Positions 55,276 through 64,000 of a stretch of DNA of 64,000 bases are shown one piece after another; the first letter of the stretch is position 1, and the number at the start of each line of letters is the position of its first letter. The position numbers and the translations under genes are program-made. The notes under the pieces were generated by a model. The model did no database searches and was not told the DNA's origin. It saw nothing but the letters and a program-made list of their open reading frames with translations. The stretch comes from Allobosea sp. 67-29. Lineage in GTDB: Bacteria > Pseudomonadota > Alphaproteobacteria > Rhizobiales > Beijerinckiaceae. The DNA lies in NCBI RefSeq assembly GCF_001898115.1, contig NZ_MKSQ01000008.1, positions 19,250 through 83,249 on the forward strand, in the 5' to 3' direction.

Positions 55276-58200
55276 TCAGTATTCCCACTCGGCTCCAAGG
55301 CCGACCGCGGCGCTTCCGTCCGCGCCGGTCTCGGCCTGCAGCTTGAGGCGCTTGGTCAGGTCGATGCCGACCGAGACGCCGCTGTCCTCCGGCTTGGTCC
55401 CCACCTTCACGCCGACGGAGACGTTGTCGCTGATGTAGCGGGAGGCACCGACGGTCGGCCCGCCCTCGCCCATCTGGATATCCAGATTGTCGACGCCCAG
55501 CGATTTGCGCAGGCGCTCGAAGGTGTCGTCGCCGCCGCCGCCGGCGAACTGGGCCGCAGCCTGTGCAAGCTGCACGGCCTGGAAGGGCGAGAGCGAACCG
55601 GAAGCCCTGGCGAAGAGCAGGCGCGACAGCACCTCGTCCTGCGGCAGCTGCGGCTCGGAGGTGAAGGCGAAGGCCGGCTGGTCGGCCGGGCCGCTGACGA
55701 TGATCTTCGCGGTCACGTCCGCGGCGCGCGTCTCGGCGACGAAATCGAGCTGGGGAATCAGGCCGCCAGCGAAGGTCAGGCGGCCGCGGCTGAAATCGAG
55801 GCGCTGGGTCAACACGTTGAGGCGGCCTCGGCGCAATTCGAAGCCTCCGTCGAGCGCCGGCGCCGCCAGCGTCCCGCCGACGCGGATCTCGCCGCCCAGC
55901 TCGGCGTCGATTCCCCGTCCGCGGATGAAGACCCGATTCGGCGCGGAGACCGTCAAGGCGAGCGCCGCATCGAAAGCCGGTCCGGCCCGACCCTTTCGGG
56001 CGCGAGCCTGCCGGGCCTTGCGCGCCGCCGCGAGGCGCGCCGCGGCAGTCCCCTTGGCGTGAACATGCTTGATGCCGTCGACAGGCCGCAGCGAGGCGGG
56101 CAGGCGGTCCGGCACCGAAACCTCCAGCGAATCGACGTCGATGCGTCCGCCGATGCGCGGGCGCTGGGCGAGCGGCCCCGAGATGTCGAGATCGAGCCCC
56201 GCGACGGCGGTGACGAGGCCGCTGGAGAGGAGCTGGGCGCGGTTGCCCTGGATGCGGATCGTCCCCGGGAAACCCGCGGTCGGATCGACCTTGACCTGGC
56301 CGCTGGCCGAGATGGTGCCGCCATTGGGCGTGCGTGCCGAGGCGCTCTCGATCGTCAGGTTGTCGCCACTGGCCGCGATCCGCGCCCGCATATCGGCCAG
56401 GCGAATGCCCTGCAGCGCGTCGGTGAAGCTGCCGTTCGAGAGGGTCGCGTTGCCGCTGAGGCGCGGCGCCGACGGCGTGCCTTCGGCGCGCATATCGATC
56501 GCGAAGGCGCCCGTCAGGCGCTGGCCGTTGACCGCGAGCATGGTGTTGGCAAGCGCCGCGTCGACGCGGCCCTGCGCTGCCAGCGACAGGGCACCCGTGG
56601 CGTTGAGCGGGGCCGTGCCGCGCAGACTGAGGCTGGCGCCGCGGCCGGCGTTTATTGTGGCCTCGACGCTGGTCGCGTCGCCCTTGAAGGCGCCCTGCCC
56701 GGCGATCTCGACCGGAGGCAACCCGGCCTGCCGCGTCTCGGCCGTCGCCAGCCGGGCGATCTTCACGCTCCAGGGGCCGGAGAGCGCATCCGGCCTGCCC
56801 TGAATCTGCGCCTGCGCATTCAGGGTGCCGGAAAGGTCGAGACCCGGCGCAGCGATCCGCGCCGCCGAGAGCGGCACGTCGCGCGCGGCAAAGCGCAGGT
56901 CCAGCGTGTCCCCGGCCTTGCCGTCGAGCGTTACGCGGCCATGATCGATCGCCAGCGCCAGACCGGCGATCTCGACGCCCGAGGCCGGAAAGCTGAAGGT
57001 CGCGGGATTTGCGAGGGTGATGGCGCGACCGTCGCGGCGCGCATCGAATGAGGCGATCTCAAGCTTCAGCGGCTCGCCCGGCACGAGCTTGCCCGCGCCT
57101 TTCAGGGCGAAGCCGCGGGCATTGGCGCTGAGCGTGAAGGCGCTGGCATCCGGCGCGCCCTTCGAGTCGAAGCGAATCGTGCTGATCGTCTCCCCGGCCG
57201 CGACGGCGCGGTCGATGGCGATCGCGGCGTCCAGCATCGGATGGCCGTAGATGTCCTTCGCCCCGATGGTCGCATCGAGCTTGTCGATCGAGACCGACGG
57301 CCCGGCCAGCCGGCTGCCTCGCGCGGTCAGGTCGATGTTCTGGCGCCCCTCGGGCGTCGTGAGGGTGATGTCGGCGTCGAGCTGGCCGCCGAGCTTCGTC
57401 AGCGCCAGCGCCGAGAGATCGTCGAGATTGCGCGCGGCCAGCGTCAGCCGGCCCGCCGCACGGCTCGACGGATCGAGCGTCACGGCGCCGTCGACACGCA
57501 CCGAGCCGATGGCGAGAGCGAGCTGCGACAGGTTCCAGCCGTCATCGGGCTGGCGGTTCAGCGCGATCGTCCCCGCCGCCGGCTTGGCGTCGACCTCGCC
57601 GGAGAGGGTGATGTGGGAATCGAGCGCACCCTGCAGATCCTTGACCACGGCGTCGATGGCGAGGCGCGGGATGGGCCTCGCCAGCGCGGTCGCATTGGCG
57701 AGCGCGATGCGGGCCTTAGCGTCGAGCTGCTTCAGCGGGCCGGTGATCTCGGCATCGACGTCGGCGCGGCCGGAGAGGCGCGGATCGGCGCGCTTCAGAT
57801 CCGGCAAGGCGAGCGCGAGCTTGAGATTCGACGCGTTCTGGCCGAGCGGACCATCGGCCGTGAAGGTGGCGTGCTGGCCCGCGACCTTAAGACCGGAAAA
57901 GGTGTAGTCGCCGGCGAGCGCCCCGACCTTGCCGCCGAGCGTCAGGCTGCCGGCGAGCAATCGGTCGACCACTGCGTCGCCGGTCGCAACACGCTCGGCC
58001 TTGCCGTCGAGCGTGGCGGCGTATTTGTCGGCCTTGGGCGTGGCGTCCAGATCGGCAACTATCTGCGCTCTGCCACCGAGCGGGCGCCGGGCGAGGCCGC
58101 TCAGCCGGGACAGGTCGGGCAGCACCGCCTTGAGCTGACCGAGGACACGGGCCTGGCCGAGCTTGCCCTTGTAGTCCAGCTCCATGCCGGCAAGCGCGAG

Positions 58201-59595
58201 GCGCAGAGTCTCGAAGTCTGCGGTCGCATCGTCATTGCCGGTGCCGCGCAGGGTGAAGGTGACCTTGTCGCCGACGGCCCTTGCGAGCGCCTTGTCCGCC
58301 AGCGCGATGCCCGTCGCCTCACCGTCGCTGGTGAGCACGATGCGGGTCCCGGCATCGCCGATGCTGCCGCTAGGGGTGGCGTTGAAGGTCAGCCCGACCT
58401 TGCCGAATTGCCCGATCGGCAGCCTGGCATCCTGCGCGTCGAGCCTGGCAGCGACGGTTGGACCCGCGACCGGCCCCCGGATCGTCGCATCGAAGGCGAG
58501 CTTGCCGATCTCGGTGCCCGAGGCGACGGTGCGGCCGCCAGCATTGGGGCGCGACGCAGCGGTCACGTGCAGATCGAGCGTCTTGTCCGGGTTGTAGCGC
58601 CCGAGGACGTCGAGGCGCGCCAGAGCCGAAACCAGCGCGAGATTGCGGATGTCGATGCCGCCGTCGTCGGCAAAGCCGACTGTGCCGTCCAGCTTCGTCG
58701 AACCCGCGAAGACCGGCGCCGCCGGCGCCGGCATCAACCCTTCGATCCGTGCGTCCAGCGCCAGGGCGAGCTGCCGCTCCGAGCCGGTCCGGTCGACAGT
58801 CGCCGAGCCCTCGGCCCCGATGGTCGGCCCGGCGGTGAAGGTCAGGTTCGAACGGAAGGAATCGAGCGGGCCGTCGCCGTTGAGGTCGAGCTTGACCGGC
58901 GGCTCGCCGGGCAGCCCGGCCGCTTTCGAGATCAGGCCACCGGCCGGCTCGTCGAGCTTGGCGGCGAGCCTGAGGCGCGTGCTCTCGGGAACGAAGGAGA
59001 GGTCGACATTGAACGTGCCCCCCATGTCGAGGCGACGTGCCTCGAACTTGAGATCGAGCCCCTCGTTCGGCGGGCCCAGCCGCGCCGCACCCGTCGCGCC
59101 GAGGCGCGCAGCCACGCCGATGACCGGCTCGCCAAGCACCAGCTCGTTGAGTTGAAAGGCCCGCAGAATCACCTTGAGCGGCAATTCCGGCAGGATCGGC
59201 CCATCGCTCGGCGGAGCCGTCCCGGTGGGCTGTCGCGCCGGCCTGCGCAGGATTTCCAGCTTGCCGATCTCAAGCCGGTCGACATCGAGCCGGCGCAGCA
59301 GGAGCGCACTGCGGGTCCAGACAAGGCGGAGGCGGTCCAGGCGGAGCCAGGCGCCGTCGCGGTCCGACAGCACGATGTCGCGAATCTCGACATCGGAGGA
59401 GAGCGCTCCGTTGACCTCGCCGATCGAGACCTGGCTGGTGTCGCTCGAGAGCGCCTTCGAGATCAGGTCGGCGACGATGCCGCGATCGGTCTGGGCATTC
59501 TGGGCGAAGCCGGCGAGATGGCCGAGGGCGAGAATCCCCCCCGCCAGCAGGACGGCGAAGAGGGCGAGTCGCGGAAGGGTCAGGAGCCGGCGCAT
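55276..59595 (-). CDS. tamB: Translocation and assembly module protein TamB
   Basis: TamB spans the periplasm and works with TamA in outer-membrane insertion or in lipid transport to the outer membrane. From ATG 59595, which overlaps the tamA stop (TGATG), it has 1439 residues. A single N-terminal signal-anchor helix (LPRLALFAVLLAGGILALGHLAGF) is followed by a very long beta-rich region. A C-terminal DUF490 domain carries FDAALALTVSAPNRVFIRGRG and RGRLNVLTQRLDFSRGRLTF, and ends SVGIDLTKRLKLQAETGADGSAAVGLGAEWEY, given here as the last 32 residues. The length and order are those expected for tamAB. Confidence 0.93.
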   Translation of the reverse strand: MRRLLTLPRLALFAVLLAGGILALGHLAGFAQNAQTDRGIVADLISKALSSDTSQVSIGEVNGALSSDVEIRDIVLSDRDGAWLRLDRLRLVWTRSALLLRRLDVDRLEIGKLEILRRPARQPTGTAPPSDGPILPELPLKVILRAFQLNELVLGEPVIGVAARLGATGAARLGPPNEGLDLKFEARRLDMGGTFNVDLSFVPESTRLRLAAKLDEPAGGLISKAAGLPGEPPVKLDLNGDGPLDSFRSNLTFTAGPTIGAEGSATVDRTGSERQLALALDARIEGLMPAPAAPVFAGSTKLDGTVGFADDGGIDIRNLALVSALARLDVLGRYNPDKTLDLHVTAASRPNAGGRTVASGTEIGKLAFDATIRGPVAGPTVAARLDAQDARLPIGQFGKVGLTFNATPSGSIGDAGTRIVLTSDGEATGIALADKALARAVGDKVTFTLRGTGNDDATADFETLRLALAGMELDYKGKLGQARVLGQLKAVLPDLSRLSGLARRPLGGRAQIVADLDATPKADKYAATLDGKAERVATGDAVVDRLLAGSLTLGGKVGALAGDYTFSGLKVAGQHATFTADGPLGQNASNLKLALALPDLKRADPRLSGRADVDAEITGPLKQLDAKARIALANATALARPIPRLAIDAVVKDLQGALDSHITLSGEVDAKPAAGTIALNRQPDDGWNLSQLALAIGSVRVDGAVTLDPSSRAAGRLTLAARNLDDLSALALTKLGGQLDADITLTTPEGRQNIDLTARGSRLAGPSVSIDKLDATIGAKDIYGHPMLDAAIAIDRAVAAGETISTIRFDSKGAPDASAFTLSANARGFALKGAGKLVPGEPLKLEIASFDARRDGRAITLANPATFSFPASGVEIAGLALAIDHGRVTLDGKAGDTLDLRFAARDVPLSAARIAAPGLDLSGTLNAQAQIQGRPDALSGPWSVKIARLATAETRQAGLPPVEIAGQGAFKGDATSVEATINAGRGASLSLRGTAPLNATGALSLAAQGRVDAALANTMLAVNGQRLTGAFAIDMRAEGTPSAPRLSGNATLSNGSFTDALQGIRLADMRARIAASGDNLTIESASARTPNGGTISASGQVKVDPTAGFPGTIRIQGNRAQLLSSGLVTAVAGLDLDISGPLAQRPRIGGRIDVDSLEVSVPDRLPASLRPVDGIKHVHAKGTAAARLAAARKARQARARKGRAGPAFDAALALTVSAPNRVFIRGRGIDAELGGEIRVGGTLAAPALDGGFELRRGRLNVLTQRLDFSRGRLTFAGGLIPQLDFVAETRAADVTAKIIVSGPADQPAFAFTSEPQLPQDEVLSRLLFARASGSLSPFQAVQLAQAAAQFAGGGGDDTFERLRKSLGVDNLDIQMGEGGPTVGASRYISDNVSVGVKVGTKPEDSGVSVGIDLTKRLKLQAETGADGSAAVGLGAEWEY

Positions 59596-61607
59596 CAGAA
59601 GGCCTGTCCGATGCTGACGTAGAGCGCGACCGGCTTGTCGCCCTTGCGGGGATTGAGCGGCGCGGCGACGTCCACGCGGATCGGCCCGATGGAGGTATAG
59701 TAGCGCAAGCCCAGGCCGGCGGCCATCTGCAGCTTCTGCTTGCCATCGGGCAGGCTCGACGCAAAGGCCGTCCCGGCATCGAAGAACGGCACGATGCCGA
59801 TGGTGTCGGTGATCTTGATGCGCGCCTCCGCCGAGAGCTCGAGCAGGCTGCGGCCGCCGGTCAATTGCCAGTAGGGCCCGAGCGGCGAGAGCGAGCGGTA
59901 GGCATAGCCGCGGACCGAGCCGCCGCCGCCGGCATAGAAGCGCCGCGTCGCCGGAATCTCGTTCAGACTCGCGCCCGCGATCGAGCCGAAGCCGACCCGG
60001 CCGGCCAGAACATAGCGGGCATCCTCGTCGAGCGCGTAATAGGCGGAGACTGCCGCCTTGGTCTGATAGATGCCGACGGTGGAGCCGAGGAAGGCCGGAT
60101 AGGGCGTGAAGGATGCGACCGCCCGGATGCCTTTCGTCGGATCCAGCAGGCTGTCGGTTGAATCGTAGTTCACCGAAAGCGGAATGCCGACCAGAGTATA
60201 ATCGACCTGGCCCAGAACGTCGCTGGTCTGGCCGCGCTCGACTTCGACACCCGCCTGGACCGAGAACGTGTCGCTGAAGCGGCGGCGGATCGCGGTGGTC
60301 ACATTGGCGTAGCGGGCCGTATAGCCGCCATAGCGGTTGGTGCCGACGCGCTCGCGGGTCGCGACGCCGTCGAGCAGCCAGTCGTAGCGGCTGCCATTCA
60401 GCGCCGGCTTCATGAAGCTGAAGCCGAAGCGGCCGCCGAGGTCCGACTGCTCGAAGTCGCCGAAGTTCTGGATCTTCGTGCCGTTGATGCGCGGCGCCAG
60501 GAAGACGCTGGATTCCAGCCGTAGCCGCTCGGCCCCGCCGAACAGGTTGCGATGTTCCCAATAGACCTTCACCGCCGGGCCATCGATGGTGGAATAGCGG
60601 GCCGAGAAGCCGAGAAGCCGTTTCGGACGCTCCGTCACCTCGACGAAGATCGGCAAATTGCCCGCGCCGTCGAGCTTGTCGCTCTCCCGAATGCGCACCG
60701 AGCCGACCGCCGGGATCTTCGCGATCGCCTTGCGCGTGTCGGACAGAGCCTTCGGAGAATATGGGTCGCCGGGCTCGATGTAGATGAAAGAGCGCACGAC
60801 CTCCGGCGGGATCTCGTCGGTCTGGCCCAGCGAGATGTCGCCGAAGCCCGCGAGCGGGCCGGCATCGAGTACATAGGTCACGTCCATGATGCCGGCCGCA
60901 TGGTCGACCACGGGCCTCAGCTCCACCACCTTGGCGAGCGGACGGGATTGTGCGCGCATGTAGTCGACCAGGGCCGCCTGCGCGGCCCGCAGGGAGGCAG
61001 CCGTCGCCGGCTCTCCGGCCGTCAACCTGGAGACCTTCTGCGGATCGGCGATGGCGACCCCGTCGGCCTTGTCGCGTTCGACGATGTCGATGTTGCGGAA
61101 GCCGAAGACCTTGCCGGGGCGGATGCGCACGATGATCGGCACGGCGTCACGGTTGCGATGCGCTTCCAGCGCACGGACCAGGGGCGCGCCGGGCTCGGAC
61201 CCGACCGCCAGCGGCACGCCGTCGACGACGAGCGAGACATCGGCATTGAAATAGCCTTGCGACCACAGCGCATCGACCAGCGGGTTGAGATCGGCCGCCA
61301 TGCGGCGCGACAGCGTCTCGCCATCGGGCGGGGCGTCCTGCCGCAGGCGGTAGAGCAGGGACGCGTCCTGGAGCGTCCGTGTCAGGGCCTTGGCATCGCC
61401 AGCCTCACCCAGATCGAAGTCGAGCTTGTAGGGCAGCGTCGAAACGCTGGGAGCGGGCGGCGCGTCCTTCTTGGTGAAAAGCCCGAAGACATCCAGGGAA
61501 GACAGATCGAAAGCTTTGGCAGGATCAGCCTGCAAGCCGACGAGCGCCGCCACCGCATAGCCGCCGCTCAGCGCGACCGTCTGGCTCGCCCTTCGCCAGA
61601 ACCGCAT
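59595..61607 (-). CDS. tamA: Autotransporter assembly factor TamA (Omp85 family)
   Basis: TamA is an outer-membrane Omp85 barrel partnered with TamB. From ATG 61607 (GGAGG, spacing 4) it has 670 residues: a signal peptide ending near AKA, and three POTRA domains (about 60-340) including VFGFRNIDIVERD and VEVTERPKRLLGFSARYST. A 16-strand barrel follows, ending with the Omp85 box (RFYAGGGGSVRGYAYRSLSP) and GIGPIRVDVA-like SIGPIRVDVAAPLN and IGQAF. It overlaps tamB by one base. Confidence 0.94.
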   Translation of the reverse strand: MRFWRRASQTVALSGGYAVAALVGLQADPAKAFDLSSLDVFGLFTKKDAPPAPSVSTLPYKLDFDLGEAGDAKALTRTLQDASLLYRLRQDAPPDGETLSRRMAADLNPLVDALWSQGYFNADVSLVVDGVPLAVGSEPGAPLVRALEAHRNRDAVPIIVRIRPGKVFGFRNIDIVERDKADGVAIADPQKVSRLTAGEPATAASLRAAQAALVDYMRAQSRPLAKVVELRPVVDHAAGIMDVTYVLDAGPLAGFGDISLGQTDEIPPEVVRSFIYIEPGDPYSPKALSDTRKAIAKIPAVGSVRIRESDKLDGAGNLPIFVEVTERPKRLLGFSARYSTIDGPAVKVYWEHRNLFGGAERLRLESSVFLAPRINGTKIQNFGDFEQSDLGGRFGFSFMKPALNGSRYDWLLDGVATRERVGTNRYGGYTARYANVTTAIRRRFSDTFSVQAGVEVERGQTSDVLGQVDYTLVGIPLSVNYDSTDSLLDPTKGIRAVASFTPYPAFLGSTVGIYQTKAAVSAYYALDEDARYVLAGRVGFGSIAGASLNEIPATRRFYAGGGGSVRGYAYRSLSPLGPYWQLTGGRSLLELSAEARIKITDTIGIVPFFDAGTAFASSLPDGKQKLQMAAGLGLRYYTSIGPIRVDVAAPLNPRKGDKPVALYVSIGQAF

Positions 61608-61715
61608 CCGTCCTCCAAGCAACCCCCAGCCGCAACACCGAACTCTACTCGCTGCGAGCGGCCATCATAGAGTGGAGGCCGCCGCACGCAATGCCGAAGG
61701 ACTCGATGGTTTCCT

Positions 61716-62471
61716 CTAACGAAGCGTAAACGCTACGCTGGCGAGCGGGTTCAGCTTGGCGACGACATCGCCCTTGCCAGGCGAGAGAACCCCGCCGCAA
61801 AGGCTGCCGGTGGTGACGAGCTGGCCGGCGCGCAGCGGCCCCAGACCCTCCTCCTGCCGGTTCGCCCAGGCCAGGAACGGGGTCATCGGGTCGCCATTGC
61901 CATGCACCGCCGGCTGATCGTAGATCGCCACACCATTGAGCGAGATGAAGCAGCCGAGCCCTGTCACATCGTCGAGCACGCCGATGTCGAGATCGGGACC
62001 GACGAAATAGCCGCCGTGGCCCATCGCATCGGCGAGCCAGAGCGGCATGGCAACGGCGCCGGCCCAGTTGGCGAGGCGGCTCTCGACGATCTCGATCCCG
62101 AGGAACGCCCTGTCGCAGCAGGCGAGCAGCTCTGCCCGCGACCACGGCTGACCTGGCCGCAACGGCACTTCGCGCGCGAGGCGCAGGCCCAGTTCGATCT
62201 CGAAGCGGATCTCCGCGCCCGTCGCCCCCTCGTAGACGTCCCCCGGCGCCAGCCAGGGGCCCGGCATCAGCCCCGCGATCGGCGTGCCGTCCTCGGCGAT
62301 ACCGACCTTCCAGCCGCGATCCTCGAAGCCGGCGCCGCGGTTGACCGCGCGCGCGATGGCAAGTCCGTCCGCCAGCGACGGCGGCACCGGCAGGCTCGCC
62401 GTCTCGATCAGGGATCCTTCGCGGCGGGCCGCGAGAAGCGCATCGCGAACGGTTTCAGCGGTGGTCGGCAT
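61716..62471 (-). CDS. 2-keto-4-pentenoate hydratase-like enzyme (fumarylacetoacetase family)
   Basis: This 251-residue enzyme of the FAA-hydrolase/MhpD group hydrates 2-oxopent-4-enoate or a similar product in aromatic breakdown. Marks are RGWKVGIAEDGTPIAGLM, the metal-binding Glu-x-Glu region ATGAEIRFEIELGLRLA, FLGIEIVESRL, and the C-terminal TTGSLCGGVLSPGKGDVVAKLNPLASVAFTL. The ATG at 62471 follows GGAAGGGAC. It is alone; no ring-cleavage genes are in the window. Confidence 0.85.
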   Translation of the reverse strand: MPTTAETVRDALLAARREGSLIETASLPVPPSLADGLAIARAVNRGAGFEDRGWKVGIAEDGTPIAGLMPGPWLAPGDVYEGATGAEIRFEIELGLRLAREVPLRPGQPWSRAELLACCDRAFLGIEIVESRLANWAGAVAMPLWLADAMGHGGYFVGPDLDIGVLDDVTGLGCFISLNGVAIYDQPAVHGNGDPMTPFLAWANRQEEGLGPLRAGQLVTTGSLCGGVLSPGKGDVVAKLNPLASVAFTLR

Positions 62472-62603
62472 GATGTCCCTTCCCTGTCGCGCCGGCCCGA
62501 AGCCGCGGACGCAAGTCCTGCTATCCCAGGCCAGGCGGAGGGACAAGCGCGCGGCCGCTTCCGCGCTGTGGAACCAAGCCCATGCCTGCGCGGTTGCCGT
62601 GCC

Positions 62604-63122
62604 ATGACCCGAACACGCCGAGCCCTCCTCGCAGCGATCCCGCACGCGCTCGCAGGCATGGCTCTGCTGCGCTTTCGCCCGGCCCATGCGCAGGCGTCGT
62701 TGCCGGCACCGGAGTTCGTCAGGCAGGTCGCCATCGCCAACATGTTCGGCATCGAATCGGCGACGCTGGCACGCCAAAAGAGCAGCTCGTCGGCCATCAA
62801 GGAGTATGCCCTGCGCCTCGCTGAGGATCATGCCAAGGCGGCGAGCAGCCTGAGGCGGATCATCGCACGCCGATCCGACATCGCCCTGCCCGACCGGCCG
62901 GACAGCCGCCGCCTCGACCTGCTGCGGGATCTCGGAAGTCTGGACGGTACGGATTTCGACAAGGCCTATACGGACGCCCAGCGCAGCACGCATCGGGAGC
63001 TCGCGCAGTTGCTCGACAGCTATGCCAGGACCGGTGACGATCCGGAATTGAAAAGCTTCGCAGCCGAAACCCTGCCGCTCTTCCAGAGCCTTGACCGCAA
63101 GGCCCGGCAGCTCGCGCCCTGA
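62604..63122 (+). CDS. DUF4142-domain protein
   Basis: This 172-residue protein is probably exported. The N-terminus MTRTRRALLAAIPHALAGMALL resembles a twin-arginine signal, with cleavage near AHA-Q. The mature helical bundle has FVRQVAIANMFGIESATLA, KEYALRLAEDHAKAASSLRRII and FDKAYTDAQRSTHRELAQLLDSYA, typical of DUF4142 (ferritin-like, periplasmic, unknown function). It is divergent from the hydratase gene. Confidence 0.85.
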   Translation: MTRTRRALLAAIPHALAGMALLRFRPAHAQASLPAPEFVRQVAIANMFGIESATLARQKSSSSAIKEYALRLAEDHAKAASSLRRIIARRSDIALPDRPDSRRLDLLRDLGSLDGTDFDKAYTDAQRSTHRELAQLLDSYARTGDDPELKSFAAETLPLFQSLDRKARQLAP

Positions 63123-63286
63123 GAGAGGGCGCCGGCCTCTTCCCGACCGGACGAGACCCATCTGTGCCGCAACCTGTCGCCGCGAAACGCGGTCTCCCCC
63201 TGCCCTGTGACATACCGCGCAGCCTTTGACAGCAGCCCCGTCTCCTGTCGGGATATCGCGCGATCACGAGACCGGAGCTTGCGCCC

Positions 63287-64000
63287 ATGAAGATTCGCGC
63301 CGCCGTCCTGAACGAGAGCCCGGTTGCGGCGCCTTACATGCTGAGCCGCCCGCTCCGGATCGAGGAGCTGGAGCTCGCTCCACCCGGGCGCGAAGAAGTT
63401 CTCGTCCGGGTGCGCGCCGCGGGGCTTTGCCATTCCGATCTCTCCGTCATCGACGGAAACCGCCCGCGGCCGGTGCCGATGGTGCTCGGCCACGAGGCGG
63501 CCGGGGAGGTCGTCGAGACCGGTCCCGGCGTCGATGACCTGAAGCCCGGTGACCGTGTCGTGATGGTGTTCGTGCCCTCCTGCGGGCATTGCGCACCCTG
63601 CGCCGAGGGGCGCCCCGCCCTGTGCGAACCCGGCAACGCCGCCAATGGGCGCGGCGAGATGCTCGGCGGCGGGCGCCGGCTCTCGGCTCATGGCCAGCCG
63701 GTGCATCACCATATCGGCGTGTCCGCCTTCGCCGAGCACGCAGTCGTCTCGCGCCGCTCGCTGGTCAAGGTCGAGGCCGAGATCCCGCACGAGATCGCGG
63801 CGCTGTTCGGCTGCGCCGTTCTCACCGGCGTCGGCGCTGCCGTGAACACGGCCCGGATCAAGGCCGGCGAGACCGTGGCGGTCGTCGGCCTCGGCGGCGT
63901 CGGGCTTTCGGCCCTGCTCGGGGCGATCGCCTGCGGCGCCTCGCGGGTGGTCGCCGTCGATCTCGCCCAGGACAAGCTCGATCTCGCTCTGGCGCTCGGG
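63287..64000 (+). CDS. Zinc-dependent alcohol dehydrogenase, 3' end outside window
   Basis: This is an MDR-family dehydrogenase; 238 codons are visible and the rest lies beyond the window. The catalytic zinc ligands are in AAGLCHSDLSVIDG (Cys, then Asp-Ser) and VLGHEAAGEVVETG. The structural zinc cysteines are in VPSCGHCAPCAEGRPALCEPG. The Rossmann motif VAVVGLGGVGLSALLGA is present. It most resembles the class III/benzyl or aryl alcohol dehydrogenase group. The substrate and cofactor cannot be fixed from the part seen. Confidence 0.92.
   Translation, partial: MKIRAAVLNESPVAAPYMLSRPLRIEELELAPPGREEVLVRVRAAGLCHSDLSVIDGNRPRPVPMVLGHEAAGEVVETGPGVDDLKPGDRVVMVFVPSCGHCAPCAEGRPALCEPGNAANGRGEMLGGGRRLSAHGQPVHHHIGVSAFAEHAVVSRRSLVKVEAEIPHEIAALFGCAVLTGVGAAVNTARIKAGETVAVVGLGGVGLSALLGAIACGASRVVAVDLAQDKLDLALALG

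Noticed and set aside
55120..59622. Long plus-strand frames opposite tamB
   Set aside because: They are antisense to a coherent TamB protein and come from GC-rich third-position bias.
59595..60561. Upstream extension of the tamB frame over tamA
   Set aside because: The open frame continues 322 codons through tamA in another phase, but TamB similarity and the signal anchor begin at 59595.
61902..62603. Upstream extension of the DUF4142 frame
   Set aside because: It overlaps the hydratase gene on the opposite strand and lacks similarity; the signal peptide begins at 62604.

Overview
The window is GC-rich, densely coded chromosome of an alphaproteobacterium, most likely of the Rhizobiales (Hyphomicrobiales). 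A Bosea-like or related lineage is my guess, and the sequence alone does not prove it. The evidence is an LdtR-type MarR regulator beside an L,D-transpeptidase gene, a rhizobial Porin_2-type porin, bacterial leucyl-transferase (Bpt), a cysteine-free-site HemB, a single bifunctional RelA/SpoT enzyme, and a recognisable order of rpoZ, relA, pdxJ, acpS, lepB, rnc, era, recO and parC in one neighbourhood. I see no insertion sequence, prophage, CRISPR array, tRNA or rRNA gene. Almost everything looks like core genome with small lineage-specific insertions.

Layout. 1-2014: hppA, a membrane pyrophosphatase cut by the left edge. 2226-4277: ureidoglycine aminohydrolase and an MFS transporter. 4308-10112, minus strand: glyA, nrdR, ribD, ribE, ribH, nusB and thiL, joining one-carbon, riboflavin, thiamine and transcription functions, with several overlapping start and stop codons. 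10229-12003: a MerR regulator diverging from an MFS efflux gene, with a SoxR-box-like 19-bp-spacer promoter between them. 12095-12223: an unrecognised 42-residue acidic protein. 12410-14432: a Tat-signal L,D-transpeptidase and ldtR. 14661-16159: a small membrane protein and 3-hydroxyisobutyryl-CoA hydrolase. 16160-17208: a gene-poor kilobase with two possible tiny membrane proteins. 17209-28130, mostly plus strand: hemB, a YqeY-like protein, a LivH-like permease carrying a lipoprotein-like N-terminus, threonine ammonia-lyase, RDD protein, a methyltransferase (minus), bpt, an RraA-family protein, a Cys-rich exported protein with a PepSY membrane protein, a DUF2336 protein and an outer-membrane barrel.

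28232-45594 is the conserved information-processing block: parC, recO, relA, rpoZ, a HerA-type ATPase, pdxJ, acpS, lepB, rnc, era, a NYN-domain nuclease-like gene, smpB and paiB. It is interrupted by a tautomerase/LysR pair and by an osmotic pair (aquaporin and mechanosensitive channel). 45648-49776 holds dapA, a soluble lytic transglycosylase and an alpha/beta hydrolase.

49897-61607 is an envelope region on the minus strand. It holds an OmpA-like protein with four internal repeats co-transcribed with a membrane protein bearing two helix-hairpin-helix domains, a major porin with a perfect terminator, and tamA-tamB. The right end has a 2-keto-4-pentenoate hydratase-like enzyme, a DUF4142 protein and a zinc alcohol dehydrogenase cut by the window edge.

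The best candidates for new biology are the OmpA-repeat/HhH operon, the lipoprotein-LivH fusion, the SoxR-box-like promoter served by a regulator without the SoxR iron-sulfur cysteines, and the 42-residue acidic protein. No clearly novel multi-gene system stands out.
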